Of a stretch of DNA of 64,000 nt, positions 53,769 through 62,598 are shown piece by piece. The stretch lies in the NCBI RefSeq assembly GCF_003945385.1, contig NZ_AP018921.1, positions 186,001 to 250,000 on the forward strand. The letters are read 5' to 3'. Below the pieces are notes generated by a model. It ran no database searches, had not been told where the DNA came from, and worked only from the letters and a program-made list of their open reading frames with translations. The DNA is from Pseudonocardia autotrophica (GTDB lineage: Bacteria > Actinomycetota > Actinomycetes > Mycobacteriales > Pseudonocardiaceae). Position 1 is the stretch's first letter, and the number at the start of each line of letters is the position of its first letter. The translations under genes were made by a program, and so were the position numbers.

Positions 53769-54542
53769 ATGATGACCGAGACCTGGGAGACCGACGGCCG
53801 TTCTCCCGTGCAGATCCGCCGCCGAGCCTGCCTGGCCGACGCCGGCGGGCGCACAGGGCCGGCGGCGGTGCTGCTCGTCGCCGACGAACACACCGCCGAG
53901 CAGGTCGCGCGGGCCCTGACCGGCCAACCCGTCGACCTGCACCCGGTGCACGACACGGCCGCAGCGCTGCTGGTGGCCGGGCGCACCTGCCCGGATGCGG
54001 TCGTGCTCGCCCCGGCCGGGGGGCGGTTGAGCCCGGCGGACTTCCTCGACGTGCTGCACACGCTCGACCCCGGGGTGCGAGTGATCGTCGGAGTCGGTCG
54101 CGACGACGGCGAGCTGGCGGCGCAGGCCGCCGCCCGGGGCGCCACCGTCACCGCCCGCCCCTTCGAACCGAGCGCCTTGCTCGCCCTGCTCAGCGCCGCC
54201 CTCGGCGCGCCACGGTCCCTCGCGGCCCGTCCGCTGCCGATCCAGCTGGGCCGGCTGCGCATCGACAACGTCGCCCCACGGATGTGGCTCGACGACACAC
54301 CGATCCGGCTGCCGCTGCGCGAACACCTGGTGCTGCGCTACCTCGCCGCGCGTCCCGACGCCGTGGTCAGCCGCCGCGAACTCGTCACCGCCATCTGGGG
54401 CGACCAGACATCCGGCTCGGACAACTCCCTGAGCGTGCACATCACGCGCCTGCGCCGCCGGCTCGCCGCCGCCGGAGCCGACGTCCGCATCGAGGCGGTA
54501 CGCGGACTCGGCTATCAGCTGACCATCTCGCCGAACTCCTGA
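53769..54542 (+). CDS. OmpR-type DNA-binding protein with degenerate receiver domain, 257 aa
   Basis: Residues 155-255 are a complete winged-helix Trans_reg_C domain (LPLREHLVLRYLAARPDAVV, SRRELVTAIWG, DNSLSVHITRLRRRL, IEAVRGLGYQL). Residues 30-140 have the receiver length, but the phosphate-accepting Asp box reads DAVVLAPAGGR, without the usual Asp at the strand end, so phosphorylation is unlikely. It follows pstB by 10 bases with GAGGAAG upstream. It may regulate the pst or ars genes independently of a kinase. Confidence 0.75.
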   Translation: MMTETWETDGRSPVQIRRRACLADAGGRTGPAAVLLVADEHTAEQVARALTGQPVDLHPVHDTAAALLVAGRTCPDAVVLAPAGGRLSPADFLDVLHTLDPGVRVIVGVGRDDGELAAQAAARGATVTARPFEPSALLALLSAALGAPRSLAARPLPIQLGRLRIDNVAPRMWLDDTPIRLPLREHLVLRYLAARPDAVVSRRELVTAIWGDQTSGSDNSLSVHITRLRRRLAAAGADVRIEAVRGLGYQLTISPNS

Positions 54543-54567
54543 GCATCACCCAGTATCCTCGACCGCG

Positions 54568-55029
54568 ATGGGAGAACAGCTCAGCTCGCACGTCGCCGAT
54601 CTCGTCGAGGATCAACCGCTCGACGGCGTCGAGACCGTGGCCGGTGCCGCCGCCGAGCTGTTCAAGGCACTCGCCGACCCGCTACGGCTCCAGCTGGTCG
54701 GCCTGGCCCGCCAGGCCCCCGACGCCGAGCTCTGCTTCTGCGACCTCATCGAAGCCTTCCCCCAGCCGCAATCGACCTTGAGCCACCACCTGAGCGTGCT
54801 GGTCAAAGCCGGGGTCATGTCGAGGGAACGACGCGGCACATGGAGCTGGTACCGGCTCGAACCCGACCTGGTCGACCAGATCAACGACGCGCTCAGCCTC
54901 GACGGGATGCTGCACCAACTCCTGCGGCTCGAGCACGCCGACAACCCGAAACTCATCAGCCGCGACGGCGATCTCCTCTCGCGCTGCGAGCCTCCGGAAT
55001 CCGCCGAGGACGACACCGAGCGCGCCTGA
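54568..55029 (+). CDS. Second ArsR-family repressor, 153 aa
   Basis: The winged HTH reads LFKALADPLRLQLVGLAR, LCFCDLIEAFPQPQSTLSHHLSVL and RRGTWSWYRLEPD. CFC replaces the CVC of classical ArsR and may bind arsenite or another soft metal. Longer than the ars operon repressor, it has extra residues at both ends. It lies 25 bases after the degenerate regulator and closes the pst cluster. Bases 55030-55160 show no gene. Confidence 0.8.
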   Translation: MGEQLSSHVADLVEDQPLDGVETVAGAAAELFKALADPLRLQLVGLARQAPDAELCFCDLIEAFPQPQSTLSHHLSVLVKAGVMSRERRGTWSWYRLEPDLVDQINDALSLDGMLHQLLRLEHADNPKLISRDGDLLSRCEPPESAEDDTERA

Positions 55030-55160
55030 CCCCCCGCGACATCACCCGCGGCGCGCCCGTGCGGTAACGACCGCGTCCGCTGAGGTCCGGTTCGGTTGGA
55101 CCCACAGCCGGACCGGACCGCCACAGCATCCCGGCCTGCCCGGCCGCGTCGTCGTGGTCA

Positions 55161-56576
55161 TCATTTGATCCGGGGTCGGCGCAGTCTGCGCGGCAGCACG
55201 GCCGCTGCAGGGCGGTGGCCCTGCTGGGTGCCGCGGGCTTCGCGCAGCTGCTGCAGGTGCTCGCTGAGCGCCTCTTGTGCGGCGCGTCGGGCGCCGCGGC
55301 CGGCGGGACGGTCGAGCAGTGCAACCTCGACCTTAGTTGCAGGCTTCGCGCCGGTGCCGGCGCGCATGCGGCCGATCTGTACGGCCCGGATCTCGCCGAG
55401 GCGGCCGTGCCAGGGCCGCAGCCGGGCGCCGATGATCCGCAGGGGGTCGCGGGCGCCGGAGCTGAGGTCGCCGCGCCGGTGGTCGGGTCGGTCGGGGTGG
55501 TATTCGAGGGCGTGGAGCAGCCCGGCGACGGTGGCGCCGGCGTCCCACCAGGGTTTGAGCAGGGCCCGGGCTCGCCAGATCTCGATCTTGCCGCTTTTTC
55601 GGCCTCCTAGGCCGAGATGTGAGAGCAGGGTGAGGGTTGCTGCGTTTCTGGCTCCGGGGGTGTCGGGGACGTCGTAGGGGTGCCACTCGGGCTGGGAGGT
55701 GAGGTGAGTCCGTCGGCCGCCCGTCAAGGGCTTAGTACTCACTGGAGTAGTGGGGAGGTCGCCACTTTCTTCCACAGGGGACTGACCTGCGGATGCGATG
55801 CCCGGCTCCTCGTCGTGCTGCGCGCCGTCGAGGCGGGGGAGCGGGGTGTGGGTCACGAGGGCGTAGGTGGGAGTGCGGCCGGTGTCGGTGCCGAGGAACT
55901 CGGCGCTAGCACCAGCCTCGACGACGACGAGTAGGCCGATCTCGCGGGCCCAGGCCAGGACACGGGACACGGTGCGTGCGGCGCGGGCTCCGGCCGCTGC
56001 GAGGTGTCGGGCGGTCAGGCCGGTGATCAGGCCGGTCTCCCAGTCCATGTGGCAGACCAGGCGGCGCAGGATGGCTGACCAGCTGCGGCGCTTGTCGACG
56101 CGCCAGTCCTCGTCGTCGACCAGTCGCGCGAGGTGCTCGAGGGCTTCGGGCTGGGAGGTCAGCACCCGGTAGGAGTGGTCGATGAAGTTCCGCCAACCCG
56201 GGTGCGGGGTGAAGCCTCGGTCGTGGCGGGCGCGGGCGCGGGCGATCCCGCGGGCGCGCACCCGCGCACTCGGTGGCAGCGCTCGGCTCGCCCGCCCGGG
56301 ACCGCTGGTGTGGCACGCGGCGCGGCCTCGGGGTGTGCGCCGCGGCGCAGTCCTGCCGCGGATCCCGAAGGAGTCCGCTTGAGGCTGCTCATCGAGGGGG
56401 AGCTGGTGAAGCAGGCAAAGCTGAGAGGGGCCGGAGGCCAGAGTGAACGCGCCGTGCTCGTAGCAGAGCGTGCAGAACCCGGTGCCCGCCGCCGGCGAGC
56501 GCCCCGGATCTGGGCACGACGAACTCACCCCGTGTCTGTGGTGGTTGGCTCCCGGCCCAGGATGTATCCTGGACAC
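55161..56576 (-). CDS. Candidate plasmid replication initiator, up to 471 aa
   Basis: The N-terminal region has a possible zinc finger (TGFCTLCYEHGAFTLASGPS, then QLCLLHQLP). The middle (HPGWRNFIDHSYRVLTSQPE, HLARLVDDEDWRVDKRRSW, GLTARHLAAAGARAARTVSRVLAWAREI) contains a winged-helix-type region as in actinobacterial RepA-like proteins; the C-terminus is basic. The start is uncertain: the frame opens at GTG 56576, within a palindrome, and GTG 56528 is another choice. The assignment to replication is inferred from this architecture and the plasmid setting. Confidence 0.5.
   Translation of the reverse strand: MSRIHPGPGANHHRHGVSSSCPDPGRSPAAGTGFCTLCYEHGAFTLASGPSQLCLLHQLPLDEQPQADSFGIRGRTAPRRTPRGRAACHTSGPGRASRALPPSARVRARGIARARARHDRGFTPHPGWRNFIDHSYRVLTSQPEALEHLARLVDDEDWRVDKRRSWSAILRRLVCHMDWETGLITGLTARHLAAAGARAARTVSRVLAWAREIGLLVVVEAGASAEFLGTDTGRTPTYALVTHTPLPRLDGAQHDEEPGIASAGQSPVEESGDLPTTPVSTKPLTGGRRTHLTSQPEWHPYDVPDTPGARNAATLTLLSHLGLGGRKSGKIEIWRARALLKPWWDAGATVAGLLHALEYHPDRPDHRRGDLSSGARDPLRIIGARLRPWHGRLGEIRAVQIGRMRAGTGAKPATKVEVALLDRPAGRGARRAAQEALSEHLQQLREARGTQQGHRPAAAVLPRRLRRPRIK
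56557..56572. promoter_or_regulatory. Palindrome at the start of the putative rep gene
   Basis: CCAGGAT-GT-ATCCTGG has perfect 7-base arms. It overlaps the first codons of the open frame, so if it is an operator the real start of the protein is downstream. Confidence 0.45.
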
Positions 56577-56678
56577 GCGAAAGCGCCCCTTCTTGGACGG
56601 TTGGGGATGGGCCCCGGTTCGCCGGGGCTACGGCGTCACCTCGGGTGTAGGACCGAGCGACGCGAGAACGAACGAAGG

Positions 56679-56700
56679 CGGCCCCCTGGCCGGGGGGCCG
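56679..56700. terminator. GC hairpin between the rep-like gene and the 56712 gene
   Basis: Arms CGGCCCCC (56679-56686) and GGGGGCCG (56693-56700) are followed on the plus strand by TCTCGTTCTCTTTAT. It lies just after the stop of the minus-strand gene at 56712, so it could terminate that gene, although the T-run is better on the plus strand. Confidence 0.5.
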
Positions 56701-56711
56701 TCTCGTTCTCT

Positions 56712-57116
56712 TTATGAGGCCTTGGTCAGACGCTGCTCCAGGTGGTCGTACTGCGCTGGGATCTGGCCCAGCAACTCATTGCGGTGACGAAGGCCGAGCT
56801 TGACCAGGGCTCCGGCCACGAGGGAAATGCTTCGGTCTCGTTCACTCGCGATCGAGCGCAGCAACGTGTTGTCGCTGAGGGGGATCCGGGCTGTGAAGTC
56901 GGTCGACTCCGTGGCCGCGACCCGACGGGGCAGATCGTCGGGAAGCTCGGCGGCATGCTGTAGGCCGACGTTGATCAGCTTCGCGGCGGTCTCGGAGACG
57001 TACCAGCCGCGCGCGGCGGCCAGGGCCTTGAGCGCGCGGTCGTCAGCCAGCAGGACCCGTGGAAGAACCACTGCGCGCGGGCCCTTCGATGGGCGCCCCG
57101 TTGGTCTTCTAGCCAT
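56712..57116 (-). CDS. Small plasmid protein, RHH-like repeats, 134 aa
   Basis: AAGGA lies eight bases before ATG 57116. A basic head (MARRPTGRPSKGPRAVVLPRV) is followed by two similar segments, VSETAAKLINVGLQHAAELPD and SLVAGALVKLGLRHRNELLG, each like the helix part of a ribbon-helix-helix unit. It may control replication or copy number of the neighbouring rep-like gene; this is inference. Confidence 0.6.
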   Translation of the reverse strand: MARRPTGRPSKGPRAVVLPRVLLADDRALKALAAARGWYVSETAAKLINVGLQHAAELPDDLPRRVAATESTDFTARIPLSDNTLLRSIASERDRSISLVAGALVKLGLRHRNELLGQIPAQYDHLEQRLTKAS

Positions 57117-57188
57117 GCAGGCATCCTTCCCTACTTTCTGAAACGAGGCGGCGCGACACGCCCCAGCTTTCAGAAACTTCTGCGTCCG

Positions 57189-57692
57189 GTGGTGCCCCCG
57201 GCTGAGGAGGACGTCGCCGAGCTGCGTCGAGCGTGGACCGCGGCCGGGCGGCAGGCTGCCTACTCGACGGCGGTCGCCGTGCAGGTCGCGTTCGGTCGGC
57301 TTCGTGAAGGGCGCGGAGGGCTTACGGCCCCGGACAGCTTCGACGTGACCCGGCGGCAGCTCGTTGCGGGCCGCCCCGGCTCGTGGGAGGCCTCCCGGCT
57401 GTTCGAGCTGCAGCTGTGGGCGAACCGGGACAAGGTGCGCCGCTACGACGCCGCGACCGCGGACGACATCGCCGCGGTCCTGGTGCGGTGGGTGTCCAAC
57501 CCGGACCGCTACACCGAGGTCGCCGAGACCCTGGCCGGGCTGTTCGGCGACTTCGCCGACGAGCACGGCGGCTGGCCGGCGGTGGCTGACCAGTGGCTCC
57601 AGCGCGGTGCGCTGGACCGTGACGGTGTGCTCCTGGCCTACGGCCTGCTGTACGCCACCGGCGAGGAGTTCGATCCCGCCATGCTTGGCTGA
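57189..57692 (+). CDS. Hypothetical protein, 167 aa
   Basis: The frame from GTG 57189 reads VAELRRAWTAAGRQAAYSTA, WEASRLFELQLWANRDKVRR and DEHGGWPAVADQWLQRGAL, a helical protein with coding-type composition. No family is recognised. It diverges from the 56712 gene. Confidence 0.5.
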   Translation: MVPPAEEDVAELRRAWTAAGRQAAYSTAVAVQVAFGRLREGRGGLTAPDSFDVTRRQLVAGRPGSWEASRLFELQLWANRDKVRRYDAATADDIAAVLVRWVSNPDRYTEVAETLAGLFGDFADEHGGWPAVADQWLQRGALDRDGVLLAYGLLYATGEEFDPAMLG

Positions 57693-57743
57693 GCTGGTAC
57701 GCCGAGCGCGCCGGCCCCCGCCCCCTGCCGGGACCCGCTGACG

Positions 57744-58182
57744 ATGACCGAGCTGGCGGACGGAGTCGTCGGCAGCCGCCGCGGTCTGACCCACCAGGCC
57801 GAGCTGCTGGCGAAGGCCGGGCCTCGTCACCCGCGGTCCCAGCCCCGCGACGACCAGCGCGCCACGCTCGTCACGATCACCGACGCGGGTCTCGCCCTGG
57901 CCGCCAGGGTCATGCCCGGTCACGTCGAGGTCGCGCGCGAGCTGCTGTTCGCCCCGGCGGCCTCAGCTTCTACGACGAGGACCCGCCGCACCATCGACGG
58001 CCAGTACCAGCACGCGATCATCATGCTCCGCGACCCCGACAGCGCCGAGCTCCAGCAGCTCTACGGCCGGCTCAGCCGCCTCCAGCAGGAAGGCGTGCGC
58101 CAGCCGATGATCACACTGGCCCGCGACAACGACCCCCGCGTTCGTCGAGCCACCGCACCACCACGACGAGCGCAACGACTGA
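57744..58182 (+). pseudogene. Decayed MarR-like gene and trailing fragment
   Basis: MTELADGVVGSRRGLTHQAE then DDQRATLVTITDAGLALAARV and MPGHVEVARELLFAP resemble the winged helix and last helix of MarR regulators, but the stretch between (AKAGPRHPRSQPR) is out of phase with the expected AKAGLVTRGPSP. The N-terminal part is missing. A further coding-like piece (QYQHAIIMLRDPDSAELQQL) follows in frame. Confidence 0.5.
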
Positions 58183-58184
58183 AC

Positions 58185-59435
58185 TCAGTCCTCGTGCGCT
58201 GCTCGAGGGTCGAGTATGTCGCGCAGGGCGGGAATGCCACGCAGCAGGACCGACTCGACGTGGTAGTAATCGAGGTCGCTGTCCTCTCCGACCAGGGCCT
58301 CAACCCAATCGGGCAGCTCGAATGACTCCAGCACGTGCCAGGGACTGCGGTGGCCGGCCCGTTCGGTGTGCTGGGTGAGCAGCGCGACGGTGTAGGCGAC
58401 GACGGCGGGCCAGATCCGCTCGATCACCTCCTGCGGTGTCGACTCCGGGCCGATGTCCTCGGCGTCGAGCAGATCCACATCGAGTTCGGCCGCGGCAGCG
58501 TGGATGACAGCCCGCAGGTCGGGGTGTGCCTGGTCGAGGGCGGCGATGATGTGGCTCAAGGCCGCTCCGCACCCCAGCCGGGCAAGCGCGGCCGGGCGGC
58601 GGGGTGGGGCATGGAGCCAGACCCAGGTCCGTCCCGGATCACCCCATTCGGCGCCCGGCGGGCTGACGATCCCGGACGCCCGCCAGGCGTCGCAGAGCTG
58701 GTGGGGCAGCTCTGGGCCGGCCAGGCAGGACACCAGGGCCTGTGGACCAGCCCATCCCGCCGGCAGCACGAGGCTGCGGTCGCCGCCGTGGGTGAGGCTG
58801 TAGGCCAGCTGGGCTGGGTGAGGATCGACGAGGTCACCGTCGAAAGCGCAGCACGGACAGACCGCGACCCTGCTCTCGGTCGGTTCGAACAGCCCAGCAG
58901 CGGGGTAGTGGTCCCCGCAGATCCCGCACGCGGTGTCGTTCGCGGTAGCGGCGAGGTCGCGCTGGCGGGCCGCGGCAACGACCTGGTCGATCTCGGCGAC
59001 GAGCTCGGTCACCGACCGCCCGGTCGGGGCGATCTCGTGGGCATCGACGCCGACCACCCGCCCCAGGTCCTCGCAGTAGTCGACGACGAGCGGAGCCCAC
59101 ACCACGACCCGCAACGGTGCACGACGGTCGAACACCGCGCCGTCGTCGGGGTGTTCGTCTCCGGTCCACCCCGCAGCGCCCGTCCTGCCCACGTCGACCG
59201 TGGCCGGGCCGGCGTAGGTGCGTAGTGCGTTGCCCAGAGGGTGGTGTTCGAGCTCCACCGGCCAACCGGCCGTGTGCAGCTCGCGGGCCAGCTCGTCACG
59301 CAGCCGTCGGGCCGAGACCGCCCCGTCCCCGGGCTCTGTCCCGCGGGCGTAGGTCGTGGCGGCGTCGAGGAAGCTGCGCCCCGTCGCCGCCGCGTGCGCG
59401 CGGATGTCCTTCTTACGTCGGTGATCACGGGTCAT
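58185..59435 (-). CDS. Hypothetical protein with zinc ribbon, 416 aa
   Basis: GAGGAGG precedes ATG 59435, the best ribosome-binding site in this region. Around residue 168 CGICGDHYPAAGLFEPTESR and VAVCPCCAFDGDLVDPHPAQ form a four-Cys ribbon. The rest is acidic and helical, with a C-terminal half rich in Trp. No family is recognised. The shorter frame is preferred to the one reaching 59588. Confidence 0.6.
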   Translation of the reverse strand: MTRDHRRKKDIRAHAAATGRSFLDAATTYARGTEPGDGAVSARRLRDELARELHTAGWPVELEHHPLGNALRTYAGPATVDVGRTGAAGWTGDEHPDDGAVFDRRAPLRVVVWAPLVVDYCEDLGRVVGVDAHEIAPTGRSVTELVAEIDQVVAAARQRDLAATANDTACGICGDHYPAAGLFEPTESRVAVCPCCAFDGDLVDPHPAQLAYSLTHGGDRSLVLPAGWAGPQALVSCLAGPELPHQLCDAWRASGIVSPPGAEWGDPGRTWVWLHAPPRRPAALARLGCGAALSHIIAALDQAHPDLRAVIHAAAAELDVDLLDAEDIGPESTPQEVIERIWPAVVAYTVALLTQHTERAGHRSPWHVLESFELPDWVEALVGEDSDLDYYHVESVLLRGIPALRDILDPRAAHED

Positions 59436-59865
59436 GCCGTCCTCCTCGTGCGACGCGCTCCACGCCGGGCCGCCGGGGTTCCGGGCATACCTCACCACGT
59501 CGGTGCGATCAGCAGACCTTGACCGTGGATAACGCTTCCGGCGACGGCGTGGACGTCGATCCCGGCACGGCGCGGGCCAGCACCGCATGGCCCAGGGCGG
59601 ACTGTAGCGCCCGGCCTGCGCGCCAGCGGGGTAGCGCCGCGCCCAGCGCTGACGTCGCTGACAACGCTGGTGCTCATCCTCTCCCGGAGCGCGACGACGG
59701 CGAGGGACGTGGGCACCTGTGACCGGTCAATGAGCACCAACCCGCGCCACTGCACTGTGCCGCTGCACGCGACGCGTTCACCACCGATGCCCACGCTGGC
59801 GGCTGGAGCCCACGTTCTGAGGTCACTGTCCGCACCGAGCCGGCCACCGACGCACTCGCTCAACA

Positions 59866-60021
59866 CAGGGCCGGGAGAAGCGCGGCGCAGACGACCCTCG
59901 CGCAACGGCTCGACCCGCGGCTGCGCGCTGATCAGCTGCTCAGCCCTGACCCGGGGTTCTGCTCCTGGCCCGGCCCGGGGACACCGCCGCCGCGACCGGT
60001 GTGCCGGTGGTTGTGGCGGGC
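59866..60021. repeat. About 155-bp direct repeat, copy 1
   Basis: This block is clearly related to 61268-61421, sharing CCGGGAGAAGCGCGG, CCTCGCGCAACGGCTC, CTGATCAGCTGCTCA, TTCTGCTCCTGG and GACACCGCCGCCGCG in the same order. It lies in 59436-60310, where no gene is supported. The copies are diverged and probably remain from an old duplication or a decayed gene. Confidence 0.65.
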
Positions 60022-60310
60022 CCCAAGGCAGGTCCCGCTTGGCGCGTATCCCCGGACAACCACGGCTTCGAACGCGACATCCGCATGATCACGCTGCGGC
60101 AGAAAGTATCCGGCTCCTACGCATCCGCTCTTCGGGGCCGACAGTTCTGCGCGGTCCGCAGTTGCCTGTCCACCACGGCTAAGCACGCCGCAACGTCTTC
60201 GCCGTCGTCATCCTCGCCGCATCCTCGCCGCGGGCCGACCCTGGCTGTCTTTCCGCCTGTAAGCCAAGCCGCTACAACCTGACCAGTTACTTGCCAGTAT
60301 CGTTGTGCGG

Positions 60311-61000
60311 TCAGCCGCTGAACTGCACTGCTGCACCGGGCTGCGGCGGGCAGGAGTTGGTCGCGGACTGGTAGGCAGAGATGACCTCGGCGGGGATACG
60401 ACCGCGCTCGGACACGGTGTAGCCGTTCTGCCGAGCCCACGCCCGCACGGCCTGGTTGTGCTGGCGCGCTGCCGTGCCGCTCGGGCCGCTGTCAGTGCTC
60501 CTGCGGGCGGCGCGGCCCGTACGGGGGCCGGAGGCGGGCGAGACGCTCCGGGCGGCCGCGACGAAGGGCGCCAACGCTTTCCGCAGCGCGGTCGCGTTGC
60601 CGGTCGAGAGATCGATCTCGAGCTGCTTCCCGTCGAACGTGAAGGGAATCGTTTCGTCGGCCTTGCCTCCAGTGAGGTCGTCGGTGAGGCGGACGGTCTG
60701 AATCTGCGCCACTGTGTCTCTTTCGCCGGGTGTGGGGGAGGGTACCGAGAGTACTGACTGCGCCCGGTCCGGACCGTCGCCGCGATCGGTCTCCCTGACC
60801 TCGGTGAAGGTGCGGGTGATGGCGCGAGCGACTGGACTTCCGGCGTGGTAGGCGAGAAAGACAGCGGCCGCTCGCAGCGCGTCCATAGCTTCATGTTCAC
60901 GAGCTGCCCACTCGGTGGATTCGGCGGATTGCGCGGCGCGAACGGCGGCGCGGAAGCAACGGGACAGGGCGAATCCAGCGGTAATGACCGTATCGGACAT
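60311..61000 (-). CDS. lsr2: Lsr2-type nucleoid protein with N-terminal extension, 229 aa
   Basis: The last 133 residues are a full Lsr2: AQIQTVRLTDDLTGGKADET, then FTFDGKQLEIDLS, and the DNA-binding end RAWARQNGYTVSERGRIPAEV with the AT-hook-like RGR. Lsr2 could start at GTG 60712, but the frame continues upstream to ATG 61000 with GGGAG in front, adding 96 residues (ALSRCFRAAVRAAQSAESTE, AMDALRAAAVFLAYHAGSPV) and a Pro/Ser linker. Lsr2 silences foreign DNA; plasmid-borne copies may dampen the cost of carriage. Confidence 0.8.
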   Translation of the reverse strand: MSDTVITAGFALSRCFRAAVRAAQSAESTEWAAREHEAMDALRAAAVFLAYHAGSPVARAITRTFTEVRETDRGDGPDRAQSVLSVPSPTPGERDTVAQIQTVRLTDDLTGGKADETIPFTFDGKQLEIDLSTGNATALRKALAPFVAAARSVSPASGPRTGRAARRSTDSGPSGTAARQHNQAVRAWARQNGYTVSERGRIPAEVISAYQSATNSCPPQPGAAVQFSG

Positions 61001-61267
61001 TGGCGCTCCCTCACATACGGCGACGGACACCCACACTCTGCCGCAGTACCCCGACAATTGTGGAGGAAACGACGGCGCAGATGCGGATTCGCGGGAAGCG
61101 CGACATCGAGCCGACCCCACCCACGTGCAGACAGGGCAGGGCCGGGTAGGTCGCGCTGAGCAGCGGCGTGTCCGGTTGCTGGACGTGAGATCTGACCGCG
61201 TTGCCGGACACAGCGTTGACCGGGCCGCGAGCGCCACCTGATCCGGGCGCACCCCGGTCGCGGCGTG

Positions 61268-61421
61268 CAGGGTCCGGGAGAAGCGCGGAGGAGAAGACCC
61301 TCGCGCAACGGCTCTACCCGCGGCTGCGCTGATCAGCTGCTCACCACCTCTGACAGCTTCTGCTCCTGGCCGGCCTGGGACACCGCCGCCGCGCCCGGTG
61401 TGCCGGTGGCTGTGGCGGGCT
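61268..61421. repeat. About 155-bp direct repeat, copy 2
   Basis: This is the second copy of 59866-60021. The two copies flank the Lsr2 gene in direct orientation. No complete gene is found in either; short frames in and after this copy (61549-61740, PLVRSPVPKPELRLAQ) look like remains of coding DNA. Confidence 0.65.
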
Positions 61422-61861
61422 CCAACTCAGCTCACGCTGCTCATCGTGCGGGTTCTGCCCGACGGGCCCTTCCGCACCGCGCTGATCCCCACCATCCGCG
61501 GGCGCCGACCTGCGTGCCTCAACCCGGGACCCCCTGGCCGTGATACGGGTACCGGCTCGCGCCGTGGCGGGGCCGCAGCCATGAGCTGCCCGAGACTCTG
61601 CATCGGCCGATCCGGTGGCGCGACGCCGGCGAGCTGCTCAGCTCGCAGAAGCTCTCGGCGAACCGAGCACACCTGACGTTCCCGCTCGTCCGGTCGCCAG
61701 TGCCGAAACCCGAGCTGAGGCTCGCGCAGTGTTCGCCCGCCGTCGGAGCCGGGGAGCGTTCAGGTGAACACACGCCAGACGTGGGAGAGAGGTCGCGGTG
61801 TGCAGGCTCGGCGTGCCCGCTCTGGGAGAGTCGGTGCCGACCAGGAAGATGCTGCACCCTG

Positions 61862-62101
61862 ATGAGCTGGTGCGCGTACCTCGACGAGTCGGAGCCTGAC
61901 CGCAGGTACGGCCCTGGAACGTATGTGCTCGCGGCAGCGCTCATCGAACGTGAGGACGAAGAGGAAGCACGGGCGGCAGTCGCCGCGTTGCGGCTGAGAG
62001 GGCAGCGCAAGCTCCACTGGCACGACGAGGACCGCTCACGGCGCAAGCTGCTCACCGAGGCCATCGCCGCCGCGCGGCGGTCGGGGCGTCGTGGACGGTG
62101 A
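61862..62101 (+). pseudogene. 5' part of a DUF3800-like gene
   Basis: From ATG 61862 it reads SWCAYLDESEPDRRYGPGTY, VLAAALIEREDEEEARAAV and LRGQRKLHWHDEDRSRRKLL, resembling the RNase-H-like N-terminus of DUF3800-type proteins (YxDES). It ends after 79 residues in RRSGRRGR, much shorter than the family, so it is probably truncated by a frameshift. Confidence 0.5.
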
Positions 62102-62189
62102 TCGGTGCGGCGGCCGGGCTCGCCCGGCGGTCGGCGTATCAGCGGTGGAGCCCGAACAGTGACCGGGCTGCCAAGACCAGGAGTGTTCC

Positions 62190-62557
62190 GTGACCGAGCC
62201 GCTGCATCCCGAACTCGCCGCCGCCGAGCTCGCCCCGCGGGACGCGGTGACGATCAGTTACCGGGCTGCGGCGCAGGTCCTCAACGGCGCCACCCACGCC
62301 GCCCGCGACGGCTACCAGCCGCGTCCGGTCGATGAGGACCAGCTCGGCGACCGGGTAGCCGCGCCCTGTACGACACCAGCGACACCCCGCTCATCGCCAC
62401 GGCCGTCCTCCGCGACGCCATCGCGGTCGAGGACCCGGTCGTGGCCGATCGCCTCCACAACGTGGTGACCGCGCTGAGCGGCGCCAGCACCGCCCCGCAC
62501 GGGGTGCGTCAGCACCTGGACGGGCCCGGCGCTCCCGACCTGGGAGGCGACGAGTAG
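62190..62557 (+). pseudogene. Frameshifted small plasmid gene
   Basis: The first part (MTEPLHPELAAAELAPRDAV, ISYRAAAQVLNGATHAARDG) breaks near 62365. A coding frame continues in another phase: LYDTSDTPLIATAVLRDAIA, VVADRLHNVVTALSG and ends at TAG 62557. One base change in length would give an intact protein of about 120 residues. No family is recognised. Confidence 0.5.
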
Positions 62558-62598
62558 CGCAGTAGCGCGCGGGTTCACCGCCACACCAGCCGACTCCT

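Noticed and set aside
52781..54298. 505-aa minus-strand frame over pstB and the regulator
   Set aside because: Both genes on the other strand are certain, so this is a shadow.
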